In this document: in pieces, positions 55,037 to 64,000 of the stretch | Position numbering within the stretch: position 1 is the stretch's first letter | Layout: each line of letters starts with the position of its first letter | From: Pictodentalium vernedei | Lineage: Eukaryota > Mollusca > Scaphopoda > Dentaliida > Dentaliidae | Direction: 5' to 3' | Assembly (NCBI GenBank): GCA_031216915.1 | Contig: CM062290.1 | Span: forward strand, 163,472,453 to 163,536,452 | Length of the DNA stretch: 64,000 nt | Translations under genes and position numbers: made by a program | The notes under the pieces: model-generated | Database searches by the model: none | Seen by the model: the letters and a program-made list of their open reading frames with translations, nothing else | What the model was told of the DNA's origin: nothing

Positions 55037-55637
55037 AATGCTACTTTTTATGGACATTCAAAACCATTCGATCATGTGTTCGTGAATAGGATCGTCCAAT
55101 ATGATACTTCTACAGATAATGTGCGAAAGGAATTCGCATTTGTGGGGAGGATGAGCAATATTTTAATCCTAACGTTCTGTAAAACCGGATTCTTTTATTA
55201 TTTCCGATTCTTGCCAACTAAGTTGTTTACAGCGGTGTTGATCGCAGATTGCCGAACATTCTTTTAGGAAAATATTGCGCTTATTGTGTTGAAAGGGTGA
55301 AAGTGGAACTAAAGTCTCACATAAGTTAATATTAATTACTTCCATTACTCAAGAGGAAATTGAAAAAAAAAATGATTAATTATTGTGAATTGCAATTGTA
55401 AATCCCAGTCCTTCGCAGTTCATAACACAATCCATTAAGTATGTTAAAAGTGCCCACAAGACACAAATAATAGCGCAGAGTCAAATGTAAGATGACAAGT
55501 CAGAGAAGGTAACTGACGGGAAAAAACGGCATGCAGATGTTTTGTCTATTGTCAACGGTCCATTATTTCTCCGAATTAATGTTGATTGAGTTTGGAATTG
55601 AAACGTATTTTTTCTCTAGAACACGTTATTGAAAATA
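55037..55637. other. No gene recognised
   Basis: AT-rich; a short frame (55076-55267) has no recognisable product. Confidence 0.35.
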
Positions 55638-57165
55638 TTCTACTGAAGGTTTGCTAATCACCAAATATTTGACACATCATTGTGAAATTTGCTTGTGGCA
55701 TATTTGCGATATTTTTGGTGGATATGATTGCTGAATGTATTCAGATTGTCCCCAGTGTTTATATTAGCTCTCTAGACAGGCAGACTTTTCGTGACAGTCA
55801 TGGAAAGCATGTACCCCTTGATTTTCATGATGTTGTCGTGTACTGTCTACATGTACATGACATATGTAGGGTATTCAATCTTCATTTCAACACAAACCCT
55901 TGTGATTTAATGACTGAATATGGCAAATGCAAATGTAGGAAGACATTTGCTGAGCAGAAATGTGGCGGGCTGTAGGGACGGTGGAGCAAGGGGCTACCCA
56001 TCGTCAGGTTTGTGAAGTCCTTGGTGTGCACCATACGGTGATCACCAGAGCCTGCGCAAGATTTCAGCAGTATGGCACACCAGTACGATGGCATGGAGGT
56101 GGCATAGACAGGGCAACATCTGCAGCTGAAGACCGGTTTTTGATCATTCAGGCCCATAGGAACCTCTTTGCTACAGCAACCCAGCTTCGCAGTGTCCTTC
56201 AGAATGCATCCGGGGTAAATGTTTCTCGACGCAGACTATCCGGGCAAGGTTGCACGACGGTGGTCTCCGATCGAGAAGACCATGTATTCGCATTCCGCTG
56301 TCCCAGATCCATCGCCAAACACGATATGAATGGGCCATGGGCCACGTTGGATGGACCAGAGAAGATTGGCGACCTGTCTTTTTACGGATAAGTCAAGGTA
56401 CTGCATAGATCACACAGATAGGCGTTCTAGGATATGGAAAAGACCAGCAGAGCGATTCCATGCTGCCAACATTGCTGAGCATGGTGGATGGTCAATCATG
56501 GTCTGGGGCGACATCAGCAGGGATGGACGTACAAAGCTCTGTGTCCTTGAACGTGGTACATTGACTTCTCAGCGGTATATTGGATCCTGGATGTCCACGT
56601 CAGTTTGTATGCAGGTGCAGTGGTTGATAGATTAATTCTGATGGACGATAATGTCAGTTCTCATGTTGCCCATGCTGCCCGGGAGTACCAACACCAGCAG
56701 AGAGAGGGGATTGAGCGTATGGACTGGCCAGCAAGAGACCCTGACCTCAATACAATCGAACATATCTGGAATGAGTTGCAGCTTGCAATTTCAGCCCGTC
56801 CAGTCCAGCCAAGAAGTGCCCAGGAGCTTTGTGCCATGCTGGTCCAAGAATGGAACAACATCCCTCAAAGGACCACCAGGAACCTGATTGGGAGCGTGAG
56901 AAGGCGTTGTCAGGTTGTAATTAACAGTAATGGGTCTCATACTCGATATTGAACCCAAACCAGTTCGCTCCGTCAACTTTTTGGCAAATTGAAAAAAATC
57001 CCCTTTTTAACCAATAATATCCATTTCCATGGTTATCGTATTCAAAAGCTAAAAAATAGTGTCAAACACAAATAAAAAATGTATGCACTTTTCATTACAA
57101 CATTTCAACTAAAACGTAAAACAGGTAGTTGGATATACTTGGTGCTTAGCAAACTTTGAGTAGTG
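55638..57165 (+). mobile_element. Tc1/mariner-like transposon, 1.53 kb, DD36E-type spacing
   Basis: The left end (TA then TTCTACTGAAGGTTTGCTAA and TCACCAAATAT) and the right end read inward on the minus strand (TA then CACTACTCAAAGTTTGCTAA and GCACCAAGTAT) are terminal inverted repeats of about 30 bp, each next to TA (55636-55637 and 57166-57167). Inside is one decayed transposase (55960-56952). The TIRs differ from those of the element at 21859-23376, so this is a separate family. Confidence 0.88.
55960..56952 (+). pseudogene. Tc1/mariner transposase pseudogene
   Basis: N-terminal part: RAVGTVEQGATHRQVCEVLG and HHTVITRACARFQQYGTPVR (HTH), then ATATQLRSVLQNASGVNVSR. Catalytic region: FTDKSRY (normally DESRF, Glu changed to Lys), GGWSIMVWGDIS, then LMDDNVSSH (second Asp) and DPDLNTIEHIW (Glu). 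About 36 residues separate the second Asp from the Glu, the spacing used to define the DD36E group. C-terminus: SNGSHTRY, then stop. Frame changes near 56240, 56385 and 56610 break it into at least four pieces. The usual first residues before RAVG are not found upstream. Confidence 0.88.
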
Positions 57166-57269
57166 TATGTTAAGCACAGTTATGCAGACACAGGAATACC
57201 AGTTTTGTGACTGAAGAAACGGAAGGTTTGACTGCGTAACATAATAGACTGCAATCCACGATCAATTTT

Positions 57270-57345
57270 TTTAATTAATTTATTTTTTTATTGGGATTTA
57301 ACAACACTTTTAACAGCCGTGGTCACCTCGTGTCGGAAATCCATG
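57270..57345 (-). mobile_element. SINE tail fragment (5S type)
   Basis: The minus strand gives GACCACGGCTGTTAAAAGTG, TTGTTAAATCCC and AATAAAAAAATAAATT, the tail of the 5S-headed SINEs. Nothing upstream of the tail is kept. Confidence 0.65.
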
Positions 57346-57712
57346 CTCAAATACCATACAATAGCGTACTGCTATGCAAACCTGTTTTAGTGGAACACTG
57401 ATCTAAGATGTTCAGAATCTGATGACATATCCTTCCCAAGGCACCCTTTATCAACCTACTGTTCTGCTGTTATTTAATCTTATTGTCATCCCATGATAAT
57501 AAAAATAAAGTATAAAATTAGGGAATGCATGAAATATAGAATGTCAAAGTTTCTGTAAACTAAAAGACCCAAGGCATAGTTCATTTGCACAGCGCACCCG
57601 TGAAATATTCCAGTAAAATTACTTGCTGAATAATCAACTCACATGTCAACATACTATGTCTCTTTTGTAAAACCTTTGGCGGAGGATGCTCCAAAATACC
57701 CAATATGCGACT

Positions 57713-57955
57713 TTAACCCTTTGAACACTGGCGCCCAGAGAGGTATCATTTCATTCAATATTGTCAACGGAGAAATGGGCGAAACATCCCGGTTTATTGG
57801 GAGGTTCAGTAATAATTTAATCCAACAGCTCTGTCGAGCTGTTGGATTAAATTATTACCGAACCTAGCAGAAGTATTGCTCTGTATATCGTCTGCTCGTC
57901 CACCACCGCTTTTATCTTCACGCAAAAATTATGCACACCGGGTTGAAAGGGTTAA
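57713..57955. mobile_element. TTAA hairpin MITE, family D
   Basis: TTAA at 57713-57716 and 57952-57955; ends TTAACCCTTTGAACACTGGC and, inverted, TTAACCCTTTCAACCCGGTG. The central hairpin pairs TAATAATTTAATCCAACAGC with GCTGTTGGATTAAATTATTA (57810-57857). The CCCTTT ends match families A-C, while the interior is unrelated. Confidence 0.88.
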
Positions 57956-58157
57956 CATAATCAAATTATACAATTGCTTATGAAAACCAAAGATACTTCT
58001 CCCACAGAGTCAGCGTTAGAAGCTACTTCGAATGCTTTTGCTGATTTATAATAACTTAGCATGGGTTCAGTCAAAGAACATTACAAAGAGTAGAGTTTGC
58101 TCATTGTTCAATTGCACGGAGATCAGACGCCAGTTTTCTGTTTCTGAGGCACACTAC

Positions 58158-58408
58158 TTAACCCTTTTCCAAACGTAACAAGAAAAGCCGGCCAGCGCTA
58201 TTCTCAAAAATCGCAAATTAATTTTCATTATTTTTTCATTTTTTGTCTCAAAAACATAGGTTATGACCCCTAGTTGGAACGAGCGTGTCCAGCTCGTTCC
58301 AATGAGGGGGTTAAAACCTATGTTTTTGAGACAAAAAATGAAAAAATTAGTAATTTAAGAATTATTTTTGCAAGTGTCGTCTGCTTTTCGTGTCAGGTAA
58401 AAGATTAA
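58158..58408. mobile_element. TTAA hairpin MITE, family B
   Basis: TTAA at 58158-58161 and 58405-58408; ends TTAACCCTTTTCCAAACGTA and, inverted, TTAATCTTTTACCTGACACG. The arm TTTTTGTCTCAAAAACATAG is almost identical to the copy at 25075. The core carries several changes (CCCCTAGTTGGAACGAGCGT). Confidence 0.85.
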
Positions 58409-61000
58409 CAGTGGTCACAGAAGTTCTGGAGTTGGTTAAGAGTCAACTGAAGCCCATAAACAGTTCAGAATAATATTAATAACTGGTTGAATACTCATAC
58501 GACCCGATGTGAACTAATCCACTTCACTTGGAACAATTTAGTTTCAGTGGAAAAGGCATATAACATATCATGCTTTGTTTGTCAGAATTCTTCGATCTCT
58601 GTCAAACAAAATACAATGACTAAATTTTGTTTTTTCATGATGTGATGCATTCGAAATAAAGGAATGGGTTGAATATAAACACTTTGAAACGTTTAATAAG
58701 AACCTTTACATTGTTAAGTTATAAATGGATACCCTGTTACCATGTGAAAAGTAATAAAAACAATCGATCATTCCACATTCAGTTCGTGACATAATTTTTG
58801 TTACGAATAACACAAAATTAAAGATATTATTTTATTTTGATTATTTGTGTTCGAAGAGAAGCAATGTTCATTTTAATTCATATACAATTAGCATTAATAT
58901 TCTTATGAACTTAAAAAATCACAGTGTCGGCAATTTCACATTTTACACTGCGCTAAACCAGTTAAATATTCCATGTTGACATTAATGACATCTTTCTTTC
59001 AGGCCAACAAAATTACTAAAGTTCAATCTGTTAGGAAATGAAGCGATATGTGCTGATGCTATCACAGCAGGGAAAGAGCTATGTTTATTTTATGGCAATC
59101 GACTTCAGGAAAGTGGATTACAACTAGAAAACCACTGTGTGAATAACCACCAACACTCACTGACAAATTCGGAAGACGCATATACATAAGCTCTATTACG
59201 AGTCGCGATTTGATATGAAACATCTGAACCAAGTTCCCTAAAATAGATCTGAGGCGAGAATTAAGAGGCTCTGATCCATTTTAGTGAAACTGTGGTGGTT
59301 TCTCTTGTTCTCAGTCTTAGAAAATGTAAATATTTCTCGCATGAAATACATGCCTATCATTGTTAAGCCACTCTTTCCATACTGTGTGTCATCAATAGAA
59401 TATGGAGAGCACATGAACACGAGTGCCTTCACCCACATTCTTCCAAGTAAATCTACGCTGATTTTCCTTGAATATACCATTCAAAGTGCATATTATTCTC
59501 CCCGTGGATGAGTCCGGCAATTACTCACAATTGAAATTATTCTTAGTTGAATTGTCATTCACTATTTTGTCTCCTACACCAATTAGTGATTATGTGGAAA
59601 CCTGTCTTTAGTGTTAACTCAACACTCACAGACGTAAACACCATTTAACAAGCATTTGAGTTTGGTAATCAATTATGAGGAAACCTATTTGAAAGATGAA
59701 ATTATTTGAATCGAAAGTCAACTCGCATTAGGGCTCGTCGCAGCATCTCTTGTTTAGTTTACATCAGTGCATATTTGTTGTCGACGGAATACCATTAACC
59801 GGATTGCATTTGTAAATACTTTCAATCTATGAATCAAATAAAAAGAAGAGACATCAAATAAAAGCTTGATGGAAATTAAATAGACTTCGGATGAAGCTTT
59901 CTTGATCCATTCATAGACATTCCGCTAGTCATTTTATATTTGAATTCATATGTTCAAGCCTGTATGCCACTGAAAAAACAATTATTACGCTTAATGAAAT
60001 TTTTGGTTACAAACAATTATTATGGTCGTTATAATTCTTGTTCAATGCTCAAGATAAGAACAAATAACAGAACGGGGATCTGACGCACCAGCTGAATGAT
60101 ACCTCATTGCAAGTTGAATACGTTTTACTACTTTCACAATACATACACAGCTGCTTAATATTTTACCGAAGCGCTAAGGCCACCAGTCCAACTCGGAATT
60201 TCGTGAAGTATGAGCGCTGGCTACCGTTGATGTAATCTGATATCCTTTCTCTCACAACGATATACAGATATTCTTCGCGTTCTCCAGTTATAGATATTAC
60301 AATGAATAAGTATAAACTGATATGCTATGATATATGTTTATTCACCAGTACACTAAAAGAATACAATGTTAACAAATGTACGTATATATTTATACAATAT
60401 TCATGTCCATAATAACATTAACAAAAACAAACATACAATCATCATCCAATACAACAGGATTACTGGCAGGGAAAGACATAGTCAGACGGGCTGTGTTCCT
60501 GCCTTCCTCTATAGGAGAGGAATGAGAAAATGAAGAAAGAGGGATGGAAAAGAAAAGAGAAAGAACAAAATAGAAAAGAAAAGAAAAAAGAAAAAAAAAA
60601 ACGCATTTGCAACATTGTTCATTTCAGTTTTCCATTCACAGCATTTACCACAACAGATCGTGACAACATCTGCGAGATCATGTACGGGTGAGTGCATGTG
60701 ATAGCTGACTTCCAAAAGAAGCGGGCTCAGTTAAGACGGCCTCAACCAATCACCAATCAATAATTTCTCTAATATAAGTTCAGTGTGTACATATATGCAC
60801 GAACATACATATGATGTTTACAACATCGCCGCGAAATCATAAAACCACTGCCGTGTCTTGTTTCCATTCATAATTGTTTAATAAACAAACATCTCTCACG
60901 GTACTGGTGAAGTCAGTAAAATTCGTTCAAATCTAATTTCAACCGAGAAACATATCTGACGTAGATTCAAAGAGAATGAATATTTATGGTATTTGTTAGA
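58409..61000. other. No gene recognised
   Basis: About 2.6 kb of AT-rich sequence. The two opposite-strand frames at 59238-59511 overlap and have no domain. A purine-rich run lies near 60530-60600. Confidence 0.4.
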
Positions 61001-61080
61001 TTCTATCGTCTGGAATATTTCAGTTGGTCAGAAAAGCAAACAGTATTCCAACCAACCGAAATATTTCAGACGAGTGAATC
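61001..61080. repeat. Hairpin related to 40245-40330
   Basis: CGTCTGGAATATTTCAGTTG pairs with CAACCGAAATATTTCAGACG around GTCAGAAAAGCAAACAGTATTC (abridged). ATAGGCG follows, as in the inverted flank (CGCCTATGATTAG) of the 40-kb copy. Confidence 0.6.
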
Positions 61081-62547
61081 AAAACATAGGCGATTACTTA
61101 TGTAATGGCTTGACGCCCATTATCCGATCTGTGGAGACAACAAGATGGTACACCACACCCCCAGATAAATGGAGTGTTGTAATTTTGTGAGTTAACGAAC
61201 ATTCTGTTATGCAATGTCTTCAAGGAAGGGCAGCTTCAAAACGGTTGTTTGTTCGGAAGCTGCGAGATTATGTTTTATCGGTGTCAATACGTGCAGTAGT
61301 TAACGTCAGTCGTATTATTTCATGTCACAATTATCAAATTAGCAATACTTACCCGACCAACAACTCACGACGAGAAAAATGTATCTTGTGAATATCCTCT
61401 CTGAACACATATGTGTTTGTGGGATATTTTTATTACATTATCACGCAACACCAAAAGCAGTGAAGAGAATACAAGGTATAAATGTCAGTTTTTCTGTTAT
61501 ATTTATCCATTAGACACTACGGTTGCGAATGGAATCGTTTTAGACACTACTGTATGCAGCAAAATGGACGAGTCTGTGATGTATGTATAGAAAGGTTCAT
61601 TAATAATATATGGCTGTAGAGTAATATCACTGACACTCTTGCCCAGTTAGGTATTTATTGTGTTGTGAACTCACGGACTCCCAACTTATGTTTTACGCGA
61701 AAAATATGCATAAGGAGTAGAAAAGATTAAAGAAACTCCGTTCCTAAAAGATCAAATGCAGATTAATCTTTTCTGTGAATTTTTCGACAAACATATTACA
61801 AGAATATGTTGACTATTTTGATTATAACAATTCTCTCATTATTCTAAAAAATACGAGTTACAGAGATGGTGCCAAGGGTTTTAAAAAACAAAAACAAATT
61901 CACTTCAACGAACACGCTTTATCTTTAAAGATCATCATCCTGTTAAGACATTGTCAAGCAGAGCAGAATACCTTGTTTCAAAATTCCATCTCCCTATCTC
62001 TGCAAAATAGTTATAGGTTAAGGAAGACTTCGTTCTAGCGAATAATATTTACACCCCAGCAACTAAACATAATATAACCCTTTACTAAACTGTCAAGTAA
62101 ATATCATTTTATTGCCAAAAGCTTGAAGAACACATTCCGTAATCTAACAGCCACACCTCCAGCCAAGGTTCAAAAACAATACCCACTGAAGCTACAAGGC
62201 AGAATTTGTTTATTGGGTTATCGGGTTATGTCAACAACGATTAGTTACCCCCTTCCCCCAAAATAATATGGACATTTCCAATTGAGTATAAATAACAAAA
62301 CAAACGTGAAAACAACATTTATCACATAAACTGTCTCAGATAACATGTGCACAGAGGGTCCCTCTATTACAACGAAAACAATGATTTGTATGGCCACGAA
62401 ACATCACCCCAATCGTAAATTTTTATTGAATCTATCTGCCACGGCTGTGATATATTAAATATTGTACGAATAACTTTCCAAAATGGTATAAGTATTCTTA
62501 TACACAACAACCAGTGTGTGAACATTTTTCAGCTCAGTAAACTTTGA
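61081..62547. other. No gene recognised
   Basis: Short frames (61209-61391, 61775-62038) show no recognisable product. No repeat ends found. Confidence 0.35.
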
Positions 62548-62572
62548 TAATTCAATTCAATTCAATTCAATC
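62548..62572. repeat. (AATTC)n 3' tail of the LINE
   Basis: Four to five AATTC units directly next to CTTTATTTCACAG, the complement of an AATAAAG signal. A pentanucleotide tail differs from the ATT and ATCA tails of the other two LINEs. Confidence 0.8.
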
Positions 62573-64000
62573 TTTATTTCACAGCATACAAATACAAATA
62601 AGAGAGAGAGAGAGTAAAGTTAAAAAATTATTGAATGATACATAAATGTATACTGTGGGGAATGACATAGCCTTGTGACTGTCTTCCTGTCATCCCCCAG
62701 ACAATCAAAATAATAAATAAAATAGAATGGCAAATGGCAAGTGTTAAATTCAGGTTAAATGTAGTCGATCCAGACAGCAGGTAGTTGTTGCGTTTATATT
62801 AACATCCTTTACATTAAAATTGAGTATTGTTTCCACATCAAGGATCAAATTCCCAAGAGTTCTGTCTCGGATTGATTTAACCCGTCAATCAACTGTGTTT
62901 CCGAATCCTAATCGAATCAACAGTGTTTTCGAATAAAAAAAAAATTATACGCATTCCTTAGTAGGCCAGTACAATTATCATAGGCTAATGGGGTGATGTA
63001 AAAACCGGAAAACCGCGGGACAACCTTTTTCATCTGCTTGTGGGAAGAGAAGAGATGAAGGTAATAACGACCCCGAGAGTACCAACTAGGCGAAGCAGCC
63101 AGGGCATCATGGGTTGGAACACCTAACATTGACTTCGTATGCGTTTAAAGATTGATTGAATAAAGTTTTGTTAAATGCCTTTCGGGTGAGGGTTTTTATC
63201 GCTGTGTCTAAGTCATTCCACAATTTGGGAAAATAAGAATATGGAAGAGCGGCTGAGAACTGAGTGCGGGGTTTGTGTGTGATTAGGTTTCCACATTGCC
63301 TAGTATTCATACCAGATGGGTTAGAGTCCACTTGGAATGTATTATCAAAACTGACAGAGAGGTTGTTTATAGACCAGTCGTACATGAATAGAAGTGAATG
63401 TAACATGTACAGATCATTAAATTGCAGGATTTCAAACGTTTGAAAAGAGGATCGGTGTGTGAGTTGAACTTTTTGTTCGCTATGATACGCACAGCCATTT
63501 TTTGAAGATTCAGAATTTGTTTAGTGGCTGATGTATTACCCCAACTTTGTATCCTGTAAATTAAATGACTTTGAAATAAAGTGAAATAGAGTATACGTAG
63601 TGTCTCGAGTGGCAAAAAATTATTAACTCTATTCAGGATATAAATTGCCCTGGATAGTTTCGTACAGACTACGGGTACATGATGATTAAATCTAAGGTTC
63701 TCGTCCATGTCAATTCCTGGGAATTTTATGAATTTGTGTTGGCGATTATTACCTGCTGTTATTAAGCTTGAGTTATTAAGTGAAATTTGGGTTTGTACGT
63801 TGTTGAAATTGTAATTGTCATTTTGGGGATGAAGAAGTAGGACCTTAGTTTTATTAGCATTTAATGATAACTTATTAGCTAGACACCAGTCATTGATTTT
63901 TGACAATTCATTGTTTGCCCTCTCTGCTAGGAGGTTGAGGTCATTACCAGATGTGTAGGATGTTGAGTCATCCGCAAGAATAAAATACTCATGTCGGTCG
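62548..64000 (-). mobile_element. LINE, 3' half, runs off the window
   Basis: Minus strand. From the window edge it reads FILADDSTSYTSGNDLNLLA, with the reverse-transcriptase catalytic Asp pair in LADDS, then INDWCLANKLSLNANKTKVL, GIDMDENLRFNHHV, ETLRILYFTLFQSHLIYRIQ (YG usual before I, changed here), SWGNTSATKQ and NKKFNSHTDPLF. One frame change near 63400 leads into LPYSYFPKLWNDLDTAIKTL and FNKTLFNQSLNAYE, the C-terminus, ending near 63107. A 3' UTR of about 500 bp ends in GAATT repeats next to AATAAAG (62548-62572). The 5' part lies beyond the window. It resembles the LINE at 47596 in the NTR/TDPLF region, so both may be from related clades. Confidence 0.85.

Overview
This is a piece of a large, AT-rich animal genome, most likely a marine invertebrate; the phylum cannot be fixed from the window. 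The signs are metazoan LINEs, Tc1/mariner-like transposons, a Ty3/Gypsy fossil, SINEs with 5S-rRNA and tRNA heads, and many short hairpin elements. I find no convincing host gene: nearly every open frame is short, antisense to a transposon, or made of low-complexity sequence. The window is intergenic or intronic DNA built from nested repeats.

Layout. 0-7 kb: a small foldback element, a hAT-like non-autonomous element, a roughly 230-bp three-unit repeat, then a decayed tandem array with a period near 165 bp that has been hit by SINEs, one with a perfect 15-bp target duplication. 7-14 kb: a TTAA hairpin element, a LINE C-terminal remnant, a second decayed array (period about 335 bp), and a dispersed GC-rich repeat carrying a full 5S-headed SINE. 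14-17 kb: more hairpin MITEs and SINE fragments. 17.6-21.7 kb: a broken Ty3/Gypsy fossil on the minus strand with two TTAA MITEs inside it, followed by a Tc1/mariner-like element with recognisable terminal repeats and TA ends (21.86-23.38 kb). 23.5-31 kb: TTAA MITEs, two adjacent hairpins and a third long one. 31.6-36.1 kb: an old LINE with an SGNH-esterase-like first ORF, interrupted by a 5S-headed SINE. 42.6-45.3 kb: a CR1/L2-group LINE on the minus strand. 45.7-46.2 kb: a double foldback element. 47.6-51.5 kb: a plus-strand LINE whose endonuclease reading frame was opened at a TTAA by a palindromic MITE, followed by a duplicated 3' region and a long (ATCA)n tract. 53-58.4 kb: a MULE-like protein remnant, more hairpins, a second Tc1-like element (about DD36E spacing) and TTAA MITEs. 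58.4-62.5 kb: nothing recognisable. 62.5-64 kb: the 3' half of another LINE running off the window.

The most interesting signal is the TTAA hairpin system. At least four sequence families (A-D) share TTAACCCTTT-type ends, as in piggyBac-related MITEs, but have different interiors, each built around a long near-perfect palindrome. Families A and B have unrelated arms yet share the same central palindromic core. One copy sits exactly in a TTAA inside a LINE reading frame, which shows the target choice directly. The second is the modular SINE set: one central domain is joined to a 5S-rRNA head in some copies and to a tRNA head in another, with matching differences in the tail.
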